From: an uncultured Bacteroidales bacterium
GTDB taxonomy: Bacteria > Bacteroidota > Bacteroidia > Bacteroidales > Muribaculaceae
Reading direction: 5' to 3'
Length of the DNA: 64,000 bases
Assembly (NCBI GenBank): GCA_902760865.1
Contig: CACWID010000006.1
Span: 1-64,000, forward strand
Made by a program: the position numbers and the translations under genes. Shown in pieces: positions 43,570 to 55,327 of this stretch. The notes under the pieces are model-generated. The model did no database searches. It saw nothing but the letters and a program-made list of their open reading frames with translations, and had not been told where the DNA came from. Each line of letters begins with the position of its first letter. Position 1 is the first letter of the stretch.

Positions 43570-45270
43570 ATGAAAAACTTTATCACATCCACACTCCTGC
43601 TGCTGGCCCTGCTGTTGCCAGCCACTGCCACCGCCTATGACTTTGAGGTCGAGGGCATCTACTACAACATCAACGGCAACGAAGCCACCGTGACAAAAGG
43701 AGACACCGACTACACCGGCGACGTGACTATCCCCTCAACAGTGACCTATAGTGGCAAGACCTACCCGGTCACCGCCATCGGCGACGGCGCATTTTATTTC
43801 TGCACACGTATGACCAGCGTCACAATTCCCAATTCTGTCACCACCATCGGCTTCGAGTCATTCTACGGATGCGCCGGCTTGACAGAAGTCATCATCCCCA
43901 ACTCTGTCACCACCATCGGCGAAGTGGCGTTCTGGGGCTGCACTGGTCTGACCAGCATCACAATCCCAAACTCCGTCACAACAATCTGGAATGATGCGTT
44001 TTATAATACCGCTTGGTATAATAATCAGTCTGATGGCCTCATTTATGCTGGATTAGTAGCCTATAAATACAAAGGTATCATGCCGACAAACACCAATATC
44101 ACATTAAGAGATGGTACCCTTAGTATTTCACCTTATGCGTTCGAATACTGTACTGGACTGACAAGCATCAGTATTCCCAATTCTGTAACCACCATCGGCG
44201 ACTGGGCATTTAGTTCCTGCTCTGGTCTGACCAGCATCACAATTCCCGATTCAGTTTACACTATCAGCCGAGGGGCATTCTCTGGCTGCAGCGGCTTGAC
44301 AAACGTCACCATCGGTAATTCCGTCACAACCATCGATGCCTATGCATTTGATGATTGCACTGGTCTGACCAGCTTGGAAATCCCCGACGTGGTCACCTAC
44401 ATTGGCGAGGGTGCTTTTTCTGACTGCGAAAATTTAACAAGCGTAACCATCCCCAACTCTGTCACCACCATCAGAACTGAAGCGTTCCGTAACTGTACCA
44501 GCCTGAAGCACGTGTACTGCTATATTACCGACCCGTCAGCAATCACAATGGGACAAAATGTGTTCTATCTAGACGATCAATACTATACAGGTCGCATGCT
44601 TCATGTGCCCTACGGGACTGCCGATGCCTATCAAGCCGATTGGCATTGGTTCCCGTTTTTCGAGAGAATCGTGGAGATGCAACATGTCTATGGCGACGTG
44701 AACGGCGACGATGAGGTCAACATTGCCGACGTCAATGCCGTCATCGATGTTATTCTTGGCGGCGACAATGCAGCAGCCGATGTGAACGGTGACGGTGAAG
44801 TCAACGTTGCTGACGTCAATGCCGTGATTGATGTGATTATCGGAGATTTTAATGCCCCAGACATTACGGGCGGGTGGTACTCTGAGTATGCTGTCGATGA
44901 ATATGGCAAATATGATATACCGGAAGAAATCGCGGTGTATTTTACATTCTATCGCAACAAGACAGGCTACTACTCCTATCACACCTATGTTAATAATGAA
45001 CTCGTCGACTGTATTATTGCGCTGAGGTGGAATTTGGAAGGCCAACGGCTATACATCTGGTACAATGACGGCGATTATGAGGAGTTGTACTGTACCATTG
45101 ATGAAAATGGCTACCTCTTGATGTCGCTTGACGAGGAATTCAAGAATTATACCGCCTATCGCCGAATCTGGCACCCGGGAGAACGCAGCCATCAACCGAA
45201 AGTCTCATACGCCGGCGTTATAAAATCGGTCTCCCGTGCCATTAAGGAAAGAACAATGACAGAGGACTGA
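43570..45270 (+). CDS. BspA-like leucine-rich repeat protein with internal dockerin repeats
   Basis: 566 residues. Signal peptide about 1-22. About nine LRR_5 units (ITIPNSVTTIGDWAFSSCSG type, about 60-330) form the BspA/treponemal-type curved repeat used in host or surface adhesion. Then come two dockerin-like calcium repeats (GDVNGDDEVNIADVNAVIDV and DVNGDGEVNVADVNAVIDV, about 378-425). Unusually, a further domain of about 140 residues follows the dockerin (WYSEYAVDEYGKYDIPEEIA...), beta-rich and lipocalin-like. It is extracellular; the ligand is unknown. It has its own promoter. Confidence 0.88.
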   Translation: MKNFITSTLLLLALLLPATATAYDFEVEGIYYNINGNEATVTKGDTDYTGDVTIPSTVTYSGKTYPVTAIGDGAFYFCTRMTSVTIPNSVTTIGFESFYGCAGLTEVIIPNSVTTIGEVAFWGCTGLTSITIPNSVTTIWNDAFYNTAWYNNQSDGLIYAGLVAYKYKGIMPTNTNITLRDGTLSISPYAFEYCTGLTSISIPNSVTTIGDWAFSSCSGLTSITIPDSVYTISRGAFSGCSGLTNVTIGNSVTTIDAYAFDDCTGLTSLEIPDVVTYIGEGAFSDCENLTSVTIPNSVTTIRTEAFRNCTSLKHVYCYITDPSAITMGQNVFYLDDQYYTGRMLHVPYGTADAYQADWHWFPFFERIVEMQHVYGDVNGDDEVNIADVNAVIDVILGGDNAAADVNGDGEVNVADVNAVIDVIIGDFNAPDITGGWYSEYAVDEYGKYDIPEEIAVYFTFYRNKTGYYSYHTYVNNELVDCIIALRWNLEGQRLYIWYNDGDYEELYCTIDENGYLLMSLDEEFKNYTAYRRIWHPGERSHQPKVSYAGVIKSVSRAIKERTMTED

Positions 45271-45720
45271 CTAAAAACGACAGCTTAAACTAGCTGGCAT
45301 CCGCACTCAAACGAAAAGGAAAACAATAAGTAAAATAAATACAATATATTGATTATCAATTAAATAATTTGTGTTTATTGTATTTATTGTTTTCTGATTC
45401 TGTTGCTACGTGGTGAGGAGGCAGCCGTCGTTGTGAACTGTACGAGTTGTTTTCGGGGATAAAGAAAAAGTCCGGCTCTCACGAGTGGGACTTTAGTTTT
45501 ATGAATAGAATCTGTATAGAAAAGTGCAATTCGTCTTTATTGTGTTGCAAAGGACGGAATTTTTTTCGAGCTGCCAAAATTTTTAACAGAGAAAATGTGG
45601 CCCGACCATATAAAAAATGCATATTTTATCATTTTTGGTGCTTCCGGCAGCCCAAATCACCTATAGCAGCGCCTCGTTCCAAGTACAAATTAACGGGCTG
45701 CCATCTCAAAATAGATGATG
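45271..45720. repeat. intergenic with AAACAATAAATACAA inverted repeat
   Basis: Arms GAAAACAATAA...AAATACAA (from 45319) and TTGTATTTATTGTTTTC (45378-45394) form a long AT-rich hairpin; a GGCATCCGCAC word precedes it. The rest, to 45720, has no credible gene; a 95-residue frame at 45447-45734 has no promoter and a composition unlike protein. Confidence 0.55.
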
Positions 45721-46851
45721 CTACTTCCGCTTGAGCCAGAGGGCAAAGAAGCGGTCATAAACCTGATAGGCCCCTTGAACATCCAGCACCAGTTCCTTCT
45801 CGACCAGGGCATTGAGAGCTGACCTGATAGTGCTAGTAGCACCCAGGTGATATTGACTGATAAACGATTGGCCTAAGGCCTGCTGAACAGTCCCCTCCCG
45901 GGCTATCGCACGGAGCAACCTAGCCTGAATCGGGGTCACCAGCCGCATGAACGTCTGGAATGTGGCCTCGTTCTCATCAACAATTCCCGTCAAGACCTTA
46001 TCAACGACCTCCCGCGAAATCAACTTTTCGCCAGAGTCATACAGGCGGTTCAGCAGCATCTGGACATACCAGGTGTGGCCGGCAAGTTCCTGGTAGAGAT
46101 ACCCAAACACATCAGCATTCAGCTGCTGCCGATGGGCCGCCAGCTTAGCGGTTGCAAAGTTGCAATAGGCCTGTTCCTCGATCTCATTGAGGTTCAATAT
46201 CTGGGTGCTCTGGTAGAACGGGCGGTTGGCCGAGGCAAACATGTTTTCCAGCACATGCCGCTGGCTTCCCGAGAATACGAAATGCACCGATGTGAGCTGC
46301 TGGATGTGGGAACGCAACAAGGCTTCCACACTAGGGTCGCCGTAACTGGTGATGGACTGGAATTCGTCCATAGCAACGACGCACAGCTGGCCAGACTGCT
46401 CCATGTAAGAGAAAATCTCGGCCAATGAATGCTCAGCTATTTCCGGCTTGACATCAACCATAATAGTCGGCACGCCTGTCAAGGAATCAAAGCTGAACAA
46501 CGGACGCAGGGATTTGAAAAATGTGGAAACCTGCTTGATTATCTTACTTTTTGTCGTGTCCAGTGATCCCAACACGACATTGGCCAGCTGTTCGACCAGT
46601 GATGCCAGGCTATCGGTTTTGTACAAGTCCACATAGTAACATTTGGCTAGCTTCTCGGCCTCTATACGGTGGAAAACGTGACGAATAAGTCCCGTTTTAC
46701 CTATTCGACGAGGGCTAATCAAGGTCACATTTCGTCCATTCTGTAACGCAGAAATCAGTTTTTGGGTTTCCTGTTCTCTGTCACAGAAGTAATCGGGCGA
46801 CACATAACCAGTTAAGATAAACGGATTTGCTGGAATCTTTTTCTTTTTCAT
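45721..46851 (-). CDS. AAA-type ATPase (archaeal ATPase/STAND-like)
   Basis: 376 residues. NPFILTGYVSPDYFCDREQE is the typical entry segment of this family. Walker A is SPRRIGKTGLIRHVF (about 45-60), Walker B VVAMDEFQSI (about 157-166), then a sensor FVFSGSQRHVL. The C-terminal winged-helix-like part (about 290-376) ends YQVYDRFFALWLKRK, the usual family terminus. Such proteins are common lone accessory genes in Bacteroidales, often near mobile DNA; their function is unknown. It is flanked by long non-coding stretches and by a perfect palindrome upstream. Confidence 0.85.
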   Translation of the reverse strand: MKKKKIPANPFILTGYVSPDYFCDREQETQKLISALQNGRNVTLISPRRIGKTGLIRHVFHRIEAEKLAKCYYVDLYKTDSLASLVEQLANVVLGSLDTTKSKIIKQVSTFFKSLRPLFSFDSLTGVPTIMVDVKPEIAEHSLAEIFSYMEQSGQLCVVAMDEFQSITSYGDPSVEALLRSHIQQLTSVHFVFSGSQRHVLENMFASANRPFYQSTQILNLNEIEEQAYCNFATAKLAAHRQQLNADVFGYLYQELAGHTWYVQMLLNRLYDSGEKLISREVVDKVLTGIVDENEATFQTFMRLVTPIQARLLRAIAREGTVQQALGQSFISQYHLGATSTIRSALNALVEKELVLDVQGAYQVYDRFFALWLKRK

Positions 46852-46887
46852 GACCTATTCAGTTAGAAATTTGATTGCTAAATTTTC

Positions 46888-46906
46888 GTTGCTAAATTCT
46901 AGCAAC
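46888..46906. promoter_or_regulatory. palindrome GTTGCTA-N5-TAGCAAC
   Basis: Perfect 7-bp arms about 40 bases before the ATPase start, in a divergent intergenic region that also holds TTGGT-N3-ACCAA (about 46939-46951). It is placed like an operator; no regulator is encoded beside it. Confidence 0.4.
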
Positions 46907-47022
46907 AAAATATTTGCAATGCAAAAGTACACCATATTATTGGTACCACCAAATATTCAAGCAAAAAAACAATTATTGCAACAATATATATGGTGTGAGT
47001 CTGACATTTGAAATATTGGCAT

Positions 47023-47030
47023 TATCTTTG
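47023..47030 (+). promoter_or_regulatory. promoter -7 element of the DUF4105 gene
   Basis: TATCTTTG about 19 bases before the first possible ATG (47049). Confidence 0.5.
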
Positions 47031-47048
47031 CAAAACCATTAGTGACAG

Positions 47049-48410
47049 ATGTATCGACTGCTAAGGAAATATAGCCAAAAGGCGAAAACAGGCTGCGCCT
47101 CGGGAATGCTCAAGAATATCTTCGGCATTCAGCACGGCCTGCAGTATTGTTGCCTGACAACAGTGCTGTGCGCCCTGTGTGCGACGGGCACGATCGAGGC
47201 CGCGCCCCAGTTGCCCCCGCCCGGCAAACTTCACCAAAGCCAGGAGCAGGAGGACTCGGTGCACGTGAGCCTGGTCACCTTCTACCCCGGCAGCGAGCCA
47301 CATAACATCTGGGGACACAGCGAGATACGCGTTCAGCAAGGGCCCATCGACCTGTACTTCAACTACGGCGTGTTTGACTTCCAGGCGCCGGCCTTCATGT
47401 GGCGCTTCATGTTAGGCAAGACCGACTACATCTGTCAACCCGTTCCGCGGGCCTATGCCACCCTCGGCATGGAGGAGCGCCGCATGGTGGAGCAGGAACT
47501 CAACCTGCCTCAGGACCGTGCCATCGCCATGCGTGACTTCCTGTGGAACAATGCGCAGCCCGAGAACCGCGAATACCGCTATAAATTCCTGAGCGACAAC
47601 TGCTCTACCCGCCCCCGCGACATCATCGAGCTGGCAGCGGGCGACGGGCTGCAATATCCCGCTTTCTCCCCCTCCTCCATCCTCAAGGGCAGCAATCGGG
47701 GGAACCGCACCATTGTCACCTATCGTGACATTTTGGCACACTACTGCCGCAATTATGCGTGGGAGAAATTCGGCATCGACCTGGTGCTGGGCTGGGACGT
47801 GGATACCGCCCTTGACCAGCGCGCCACGATGTTCATTCCCATGCTGCTGATGGATGCCGTGGCCGATGCCACCATCACGACCGACAGCGTGACCATGCCC
47901 TTTGTCAAGGCGACCACCGTGCCCATCGACAAGAGTACCGACGGCAACGTCAGGCCGCCCACGCCGTGGTACCTCTCCCCGATGGCATTCGCCCTGCTGG
48001 TGCTGGCATTGACGCTGCTCGTGAGCGGCCGTGACTGGAAGCGACGTGACGTTTCGCGATGGTTCGACGCCATCCTGTACACTGCCGGCGGACTGGCGGG
48101 ATGCATCCTGTTTTTCCTGATTTTCTTCTCTACCCACGAGGCCACCTCTCCCAACATCAACATAGCCTGGCTCCACCCGCTGTTGCTGCTGCTCGCCGTG
48201 CTGCCCTGGTTCAAGAAGGGACGCACAGCGGCCCGCTGGCTGCATGCCCTGAACGCGCTGGTCGTGCTGTTGCTCATGCTGGCCTGGCCGTGGCAGCCCC
48301 AGGTGGGCAACCTGGCCTTCTTCCCGCTGATGACAGCGCTGGTGGTGCGCTCGACCACCAACGTATTCCTGCTGAGCCATCCGACCCGAGGTCCGACTGC
48401 TAGGCGCTAG
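47049..48410 (+). CDS. DUF4105 membrane protein (Lnb-type N-terminal domain)
   Basis: 453 residues as drawn; the ATG at 47106 (MLKNIFGI) gives a more normal signal peptide and may be the true start. A periplasmic DUF4105 domain (about 70-290) has VTFYPGSEPHNIWGHSEIRV and YKFLSDNCSTRPRDII, whose His and Cys are conserved and probably catalytic, as in the papain-like fold assigned to lipoprotein N-acyltransferase Lnb relatives. Four hydrophobic segments follow (about 318-336, 345-370, 378-395, 405-440). A role in lipoprotein or envelope modification is a family-based inference. Its stop codon is in a heptamer array. Confidence 0.82.
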   Translation: MYRLLRKYSQKAKTGCASGMLKNIFGIQHGLQYCCLTTVLCALCATGTIEAAPQLPPPGKLHQSQEQEDSVHVSLVTFYPGSEPHNIWGHSEIRVQQGPIDLYFNYGVFDFQAPAFMWRFMLGKTDYICQPVPRAYATLGMEERRMVEQELNLPQDRAIAMRDFLWNNAQPENREYRYKFLSDNCSTRPRDIIELAAGDGLQYPAFSPSSILKGSNRGNRTIVTYRDILAHYCRNYAWEKFGIDLVLGWDVDTALDQRATMFIPMLLMDAVADATITTDSVTMPFVKATTVPIDKSTDGNVRPPTPWYLSPMAFALLVLALTLLVSGRDWKRRDVSRWFDAILYTAGGLAGCILFFLIFFSTHEATSPNINIAWLHPLLLLLAVLPWFKKGRTAARWLHALNALVVLLLMLAWPWQPQVGNLAFFPLMTALVVRSTTNVFLLSHPTRGPTARR

Positions 48411-48443
48411 TCAGAAGTTAGGAGTTAGAAGTTAGGAGTTAGG
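48401..48443 (+). repeat. heptamer array after the DUF4105 gene
   Basis: TAG at 48401 (in the last codons), 48408 (the stop), then on a shifted grid at 48419, 48426, 48433 and 48440; period 7 in both parts. Confidence 0.85.
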
Positions 48444-48552
48444 AGTTCTTAACGACCTTAAAAACCCTAGAGTCCTTAAGGGGCCTGACAGCAAAAAGCT
48501 ATCCTAAAGCATTTTTATAGCCTCTTTTAGCTGCTAATCGGCTAAAAAAGTG

Positions 48553-48560
48553 TACCTTTG
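48553..48560 (+). promoter_or_regulatory. secA promoter -7 element
   Basis: TACCTTTG; this excludes a start at 48558 and supports the ATG at 48612. Confidence 0.55.
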
Positions 48561-48611
48561 CCGTTTAGAAAAAAAAAACATCATAACAATAAATATACAA
48601 CAAGCCAACAA

Positions 48612-51950
<3,339 letters not shown>

Positions 51951-51969
51951 TCCAGCCCGACCTTGACCA

Positions 51970-52013
51970 TCAAGCAGGCGCGTCAATCCTCACCGGTTGG
52001 CGCGCCTGTTGCT
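51970..52013 (+). terminator. secA downstream hairpin
   Basis: AAGCAGGCGCG.TCAA / TTGG.CGCGCCTGTTGC, a strong stem with a weak T-tract. Confidence 0.6.
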
Positions 52014-52131
52014 ATACCTCTACCACCCATTGGGCAAGCCTTGAAAACACAAATTAATGCCAAATGACCTTTATATTTTATAACTGGTTGATAATTAAAC
52101 GTTTCCAATTAAAAGAATGTTTGGCGAATGC

Positions 52132-52162
52132 TTGCCAATTATCAAAAAACGTTATAACTTTG
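52132..52162 (+). promoter_or_regulatory. promoter of the first MKHGK paralogue
   Basis: TTG (52132-52134), 20 bases, TAACTTTG (52155-52162); ATG at 52207. Confidence 0.75.
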
Positions 52163-52206
52163 CAATCGTGAGTTAAACCGTTTTATCAACCTTAATTCAG
52201 ACTGAT

Positions 52207-52914
52207 ATGAAACACGGCAAATTTATCTGCAACCAGCTCAAGCAAGTCAGGCTTGACATTGCACGAGCCAATGGCATCAAGTATGTGCCCAGGGAGTGTC
52301 ACCACGAGGGCGACTGTGAGGGCACCTGCCCTGCCTGTGAGAGCGAGATGCGCTATCTGGAGCGCGAGATCGCCTGCAAACGTTCCCTCGGCAAGGCCGC
52401 CATCATCGCCGGCGTGAGCCTGGGATTGACGAGTTTAACGGCCACATCGTGTGACTATGTCCGTGAGACTGTTAAAGAGATCTCTCATCATGGACATGAT
52501 AGACCTCTCGAAGGTGAGGTCGTTGCCATGAATCCCGAAATCGACTCATTGGTTGCCGCTGCCTACACGATGCACAGCGACAAGAGGTTTCTTGACGAGG
52601 ATTACGGCATGGGGCCGAAGGCTGTTTTCCCCGGTGGAAAGGGCGCTTTGCTCAAATTCATCAAGCAGAACTTTGTGTGTCCCGAGGATGTGGATTCAAG
52701 CACTTTCACTATCGTCGAGGTGTATATTGACAGTGAGGGAGTTCCACAGGAACCCTATATGCCCTATGTTACTGATACGGCCTTCTGCGCTGAGGCTATG
52801 AGGGTGGCCAATCTCTTGCCCAAATTTGAGCCCGCTCAGGACGAGGAGGGAAATATCAGCCCATCCAGATACTACATCCTCTTTAACGCGAAGGACCTCA
52901 AGCCTGCCGAATAA
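52207..52914 (+). CDS. Cys-cluster membrane-anchored protein, paralogue 1
   Basis: 235 residues. The N-terminal 70 residues are nearly identical to the next gene: MKHGK..C..LK..RLDIA.ANGI, then CHHEGDCEGTCPACESEMRY, whose four cysteines and histidines suggest a metal site, then KAAIIAGVSLGLTSL, a probable membrane segment ending near a Cys. The C-terminal part (about 130-235, AVFPGGKGALLKFIKQNF) looks like a diverged TonB C-terminal domain. Topology would put the Cys cluster in the cytoplasm and the C-terminal domain in the periplasm. Not recognised as a named family. It probably arose by tandem duplication with 53023-53703. Confidence 0.8.
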   Translation: MKHGKFICNQLKQVRLDIARANGIKYVPRECHHEGDCEGTCPACESEMRYLEREIACKRSLGKAAIIAGVSLGLTSLTATSCDYVRETVKEISHHGHDRPLEGEVVAMNPEIDSLVAAAYTMHSDKRFLDEDYGMGPKAVFPGGKGALLKFIKQNFVCPEDVDSSTFTIVEVYIDSEGVPQEPYMPYVTDTAFCAEAMRVANLLPKFEPAQDEEGNISPSRYYILFNAKDLKPAE

Positions 52915-52964
52915 ATTGGGCAATGAGCGTGTTGTCCCACTGCTGAATACGGTGGAATCCGTTG

Positions 52965-52972
52965 TATATTTG
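52965..52972 (+). promoter_or_regulatory. promoter -7 element of paralogue 2
   Basis: TATATTTG about 50 bases before the ATG at 53023; no TTG at 20 bases. Confidence 0.45.
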
Positions 52973-53022
52973 CAACCGGTAATGAATCCGTTTTTATCAA
53001 CCTGTAATTATTTGAGACTGAT

Positions 53023-53703
53023 ATGAAACACGGTAAGAGAGTCTGCGATACGCTCAAGGCAATCCGTCTTGACATTGCGCACGCCAACGGTATTGAATAT
53101 GCCCCCTCTGAGTGTAACCATGAGGGCGATTGTGCAGGCACCTGCCCTGCCTGCGAGAGCGAGATGCGCTATCTGGAGCGCGAGATTGCCCGCAAGCGCG
53201 CCCTCGGCAAGGCCGCCCTCATCGCCGGCGTGAGCCTGGGGCTGATGAGTTTCACAACCACATCAGGCGACTCGCGCCCTCTGGCAACCAGCGACCGTCC
53301 CGACGTGGATGAGGACTCTATTGCAAAAAAGCCATTAATCATCCCGAGAGCAGCCGATGATCAACGGGTAAGGGATGAAGTCTTCGGACGCCCTCCTGAG
53401 CCCATGCCCAAATTTCCAGGCGGTTATGACGCAATGATGGAGTATATCAAGGAGAATCTTCACTATCCTGCCGAAGCAGCCAAGAATCAGATTGAGGGCA
53501 CCGTCCTCGTGGGACTCCACGTCGGGGTGGATGGAAAACTCATTGAAGCCATTATTACAAATCCGGTAGACCCCAATCTTGACGAGGAAGCCCTCCGCAT
53601 CTGCAAGTCCATGCCAGACTTCGAGCCGGGACGTATGGGAGAACGAAGCGTTGAGAGTTGGCTGGTGGTACCAGTGAAGTTCAGTCTGGAAGAAGAAGAC
53701 TAA
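53023..53703 (+). CDS. Cys-cluster protein with TonB-type C-terminal domain, paralogue 2
   Basis: 226 residues. Same N-terminal module as the upstream gene (CNHEGDCAGTCPACESEMRY, then a membrane segment KAALIAGVSLGLMSF). The C-terminal 90 residues match the TonB/energy-transducer domain well: FPGGYDAMMEYIKENLHYP...IEGTVLVGLHVGVDGKLIEA. Unlike classical TonB there is no long Pro-rich spacer, and the anchor is preceded by a possible zinc or iron-sulfur site. It could couple a cytoplasmic redox or metal signal to a periplasmic contact, but that is speculation. The radical SAM gene follows after 42 bases. Confidence 0.82.
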   Translation: MKHGKRVCDTLKAIRLDIAHANGIEYAPSECNHEGDCAGTCPACESEMRYLEREIARKRALGKAALIAGVSLGLMSFTTTSGDSRPLATSDRPDVDEDSIAKKPLIIPRAADDQRVRDEVFGRPPEPMPKFPGGYDAMMEYIKENLHYPAEAAKNQIEGTVLVGLHVGVDGKLIEAIITNPVDPNLDEEALRICKSMPDFEPGRMGERSVESWLVVPVKFSLEEED

Positions 53704-53745
53704 ACTGAATCAGACGAAGACCAATCACAGAAGGGATGGCAGAGC

Positions 53746-54366
53746 ATGAATCATAACCTGGCACCGATTATTGCGGTGGCAAGACATCGCTTGACGGTGG
53801 ATGGCCAAGGGGTAACCACATTGGTCGCCTTTCATGGTTGTACCCTGTGTTGCCAGTACTGCCTGAACTCACAATGCCTGCGACCTGAGGGATTGTGGCG
53901 TACCGTTACGCCCGACGAACTACTCGGCGAGGTGATGATCGACAATCTCTATTTCCTGGCCACGGGCGGAGGCATCACCTTCGGCGGCGGTGAACCGGCC
54001 ATCCGCAGCGAGTTCATCAGCGACTTCTGCCGCATGGCGCCTCCCGAATGGCACTACACAATAGAAACCGCGCTCAACGTCGACCGCGAGCACCTGGAGC
54101 GCCTCGTTCCTCACATCCACGAATATTACATTGACATCAAGGACATGAACCCCGCCATCTACCGTCGCTACACCGGCCAGGACAACCGACGCGTGCTCGA
54201 TAACCTGCAGTGGCTCCTGCAGCACGACGGTATGGCCAGCCGCATCGTCGTGCGCGTACCCCACATTCCCGACTTCAATACCGATGAAGATGTGCAACGC
54301 AGCCGCCAGCACCTTGAATCCATCGGCATAACCCGTATTGATGAATTCACCTACGAGCGCCGCTAA
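53746..54366 (+). CDS. radical SAM activating-enzyme-like protein
   Basis: 206 residues, shorter than PflA (about 246). The radical SAM cluster motif CTLCCQYC (CX3CX2C) binds a [4Fe-4S] cluster and SAM; TGGGITFGGGEPAI is the GGE motif; later YYIDIKDMNPAIYRRYTG matches the DxK region of glycyl-radical activases. No glycyl-radical enzyme is adjacent, so the target is unknown; similar stand-alone proteins exist in Bacteroidales. It is likely in one transcript with the Cys-cluster/TonB protein upstream (42-base gap). Confidence 0.88.
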   Translation: MNHNLAPIIAVARHRLTVDGQGVTTLVAFHGCTLCCQYCLNSQCLRPEGLWRTVTPDELLGEVMIDNLYFLATGGGITFGGGEPAIRSEFISDFCRMAPPEWHYTIETALNVDREHLERLVPHIHEYYIDIKDMNPAIYRRYTGQDNRRVLDNLQWLLQHDGMASRIVVRVPHIPDFNTDEDVQRSRQHLESIGITRIDEFTYERR

Positions 54367-54418
54367 CAGTCATGACTCAGTGACAGCGGCATGCCTGTAG
54401 AGCATCCCGGAGTCCTCA

Positions 54419-55165
54419 TCAAGGCAGCTGGCCTTCGATGATGAGGCGGAGCCACTGGGCCGTGGTCAAGGGGATGGGGCCTGCAGGCTCGGTGGACATG
54501 AGGCGCTCGTTAAGCTCCTGCAGCAGTGGGCGGGCATCGCTCTCGCCGGCGCGGGCAATGATGGCATGGGCCTGGGGCATGGCACGCTCCATGACAGCCT
54601 GGGATGAGGGCCGTAGCAGGAAACTGCGCCAGTAGAGCCAATAAGCATAGTCATAGATTCGCTGCGCGTCGGCAGGTTCGTCGAGGTCCACCTCGCTGGC
54701 GATGCAGAACTGCCGCGGCACGGGCGCCTGCTCATACTCCTCATCGAGCAGCATGTGGAATGCCGTTGCCAGGGCCTCGAGCTGCGGGTCATCGGGAGCA
54801 AGCGAGGCGGCGGGAGATTCACCCGCTATCGTCCACCAGATGATGAAGCGCACGTCATCAAGATTGAGTTCGTAGTCCACATAGTCCTCACGGCGCCCGT
54901 AGTGGGGCAAGGGGTTGCCGTGGCGCCGGTCGTGCAACATGGTGAACGACCGCCACAGGCCACCGTCGGCGACGATGTCCTGATAATAGCCCGTGACAGC
55001 GAGCACCACGTCGCGACGCACGCCCTCATCCAGTTCGCGCAGCCAGGGCGACTCGTCCCACAGCTTGGCCAGGCGCAGGGCTATCCACAGGTAGAACTGG
55101 TCAGTCTCGGCCACACGCGGGTTATTGGGCTGCCGCTCCATGTAATCTTTAACGCTGATTTCCAT
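54419..55165 (-). CDS. conserved hypothetical protein
   Basis: 248 residues, soluble and mainly helical, with no signal peptide or membrane segment. It begins MEISVKDYMERQPNN and contains Trp/Tyr-rich helices (FIIWWTIAGESPA, IYDYAYWLYWRSFLLRP) and an acidic middle. It resembles Bacteroidales-restricted DUF proteins, but I cannot name the family with confidence. It is convergent with the radical SAM gene (52-base gap) and directly downstream of tRNA-Thr. Confidence 0.7.
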   Translation of the reverse strand: MEISVKDYMERQPNNPRVAETDQFYLWIALRLAKLWDESPWLRELDEGVRRDVVLAVTGYYQDIVADGGLWRSFTMLHDRRHGNPLPHYGRREDYVDYELNLDDVRFIIWWTIAGESPAASLAPDDPQLEALATAFHMLLDEEYEQAPVPRQFCIASEVDLDEPADAQRIYDYAYWLYWRSFLLRPSSQAVMERAMPQAHAIIARAGESDARPLLQELNERLMSTEPAGPIPLTTAQWLRLIIEGQLP

Positions 55166-55222
55166 AATCCTCTAATATGAATAAAAAAACGGGAAAACGT
55201 CATTGTCTTCCCGTTGTGATGG

Positions 55223-55295
55223 AGCCGCGAGCGGGACTCGAACCCGCGACCTTTTCGTTACGAATGAAATGCTCTACCGACTGAGCTATTGCGGC
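55223..55295 (-). tRNA. tRNA-Thr (CGT)
   Basis: Cloverleaf on the minus strand: acceptor GCCGCAA/TCGCGGC with one mismatched pair (A6-C67), D-arm GCTC...GAGC, anticodon loop TTCGTAA with anticodon CGT, T-arm GCGGG TTCGAGT CCCGC. The CCA is not encoded. Confidence 0.9.
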
Positions 55296-55327
55296 TTGGT
55301 GCACTGCGATGACTTGCAATGCGGGTG

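Noticed and set aside
45447-45734. 95-residue open frame between the leucine-rich repeat and ATPase genes
   Set aside because: Overlaps the ATPase stop region and has Cys/Phe/Lys-rich composition and no promoter.
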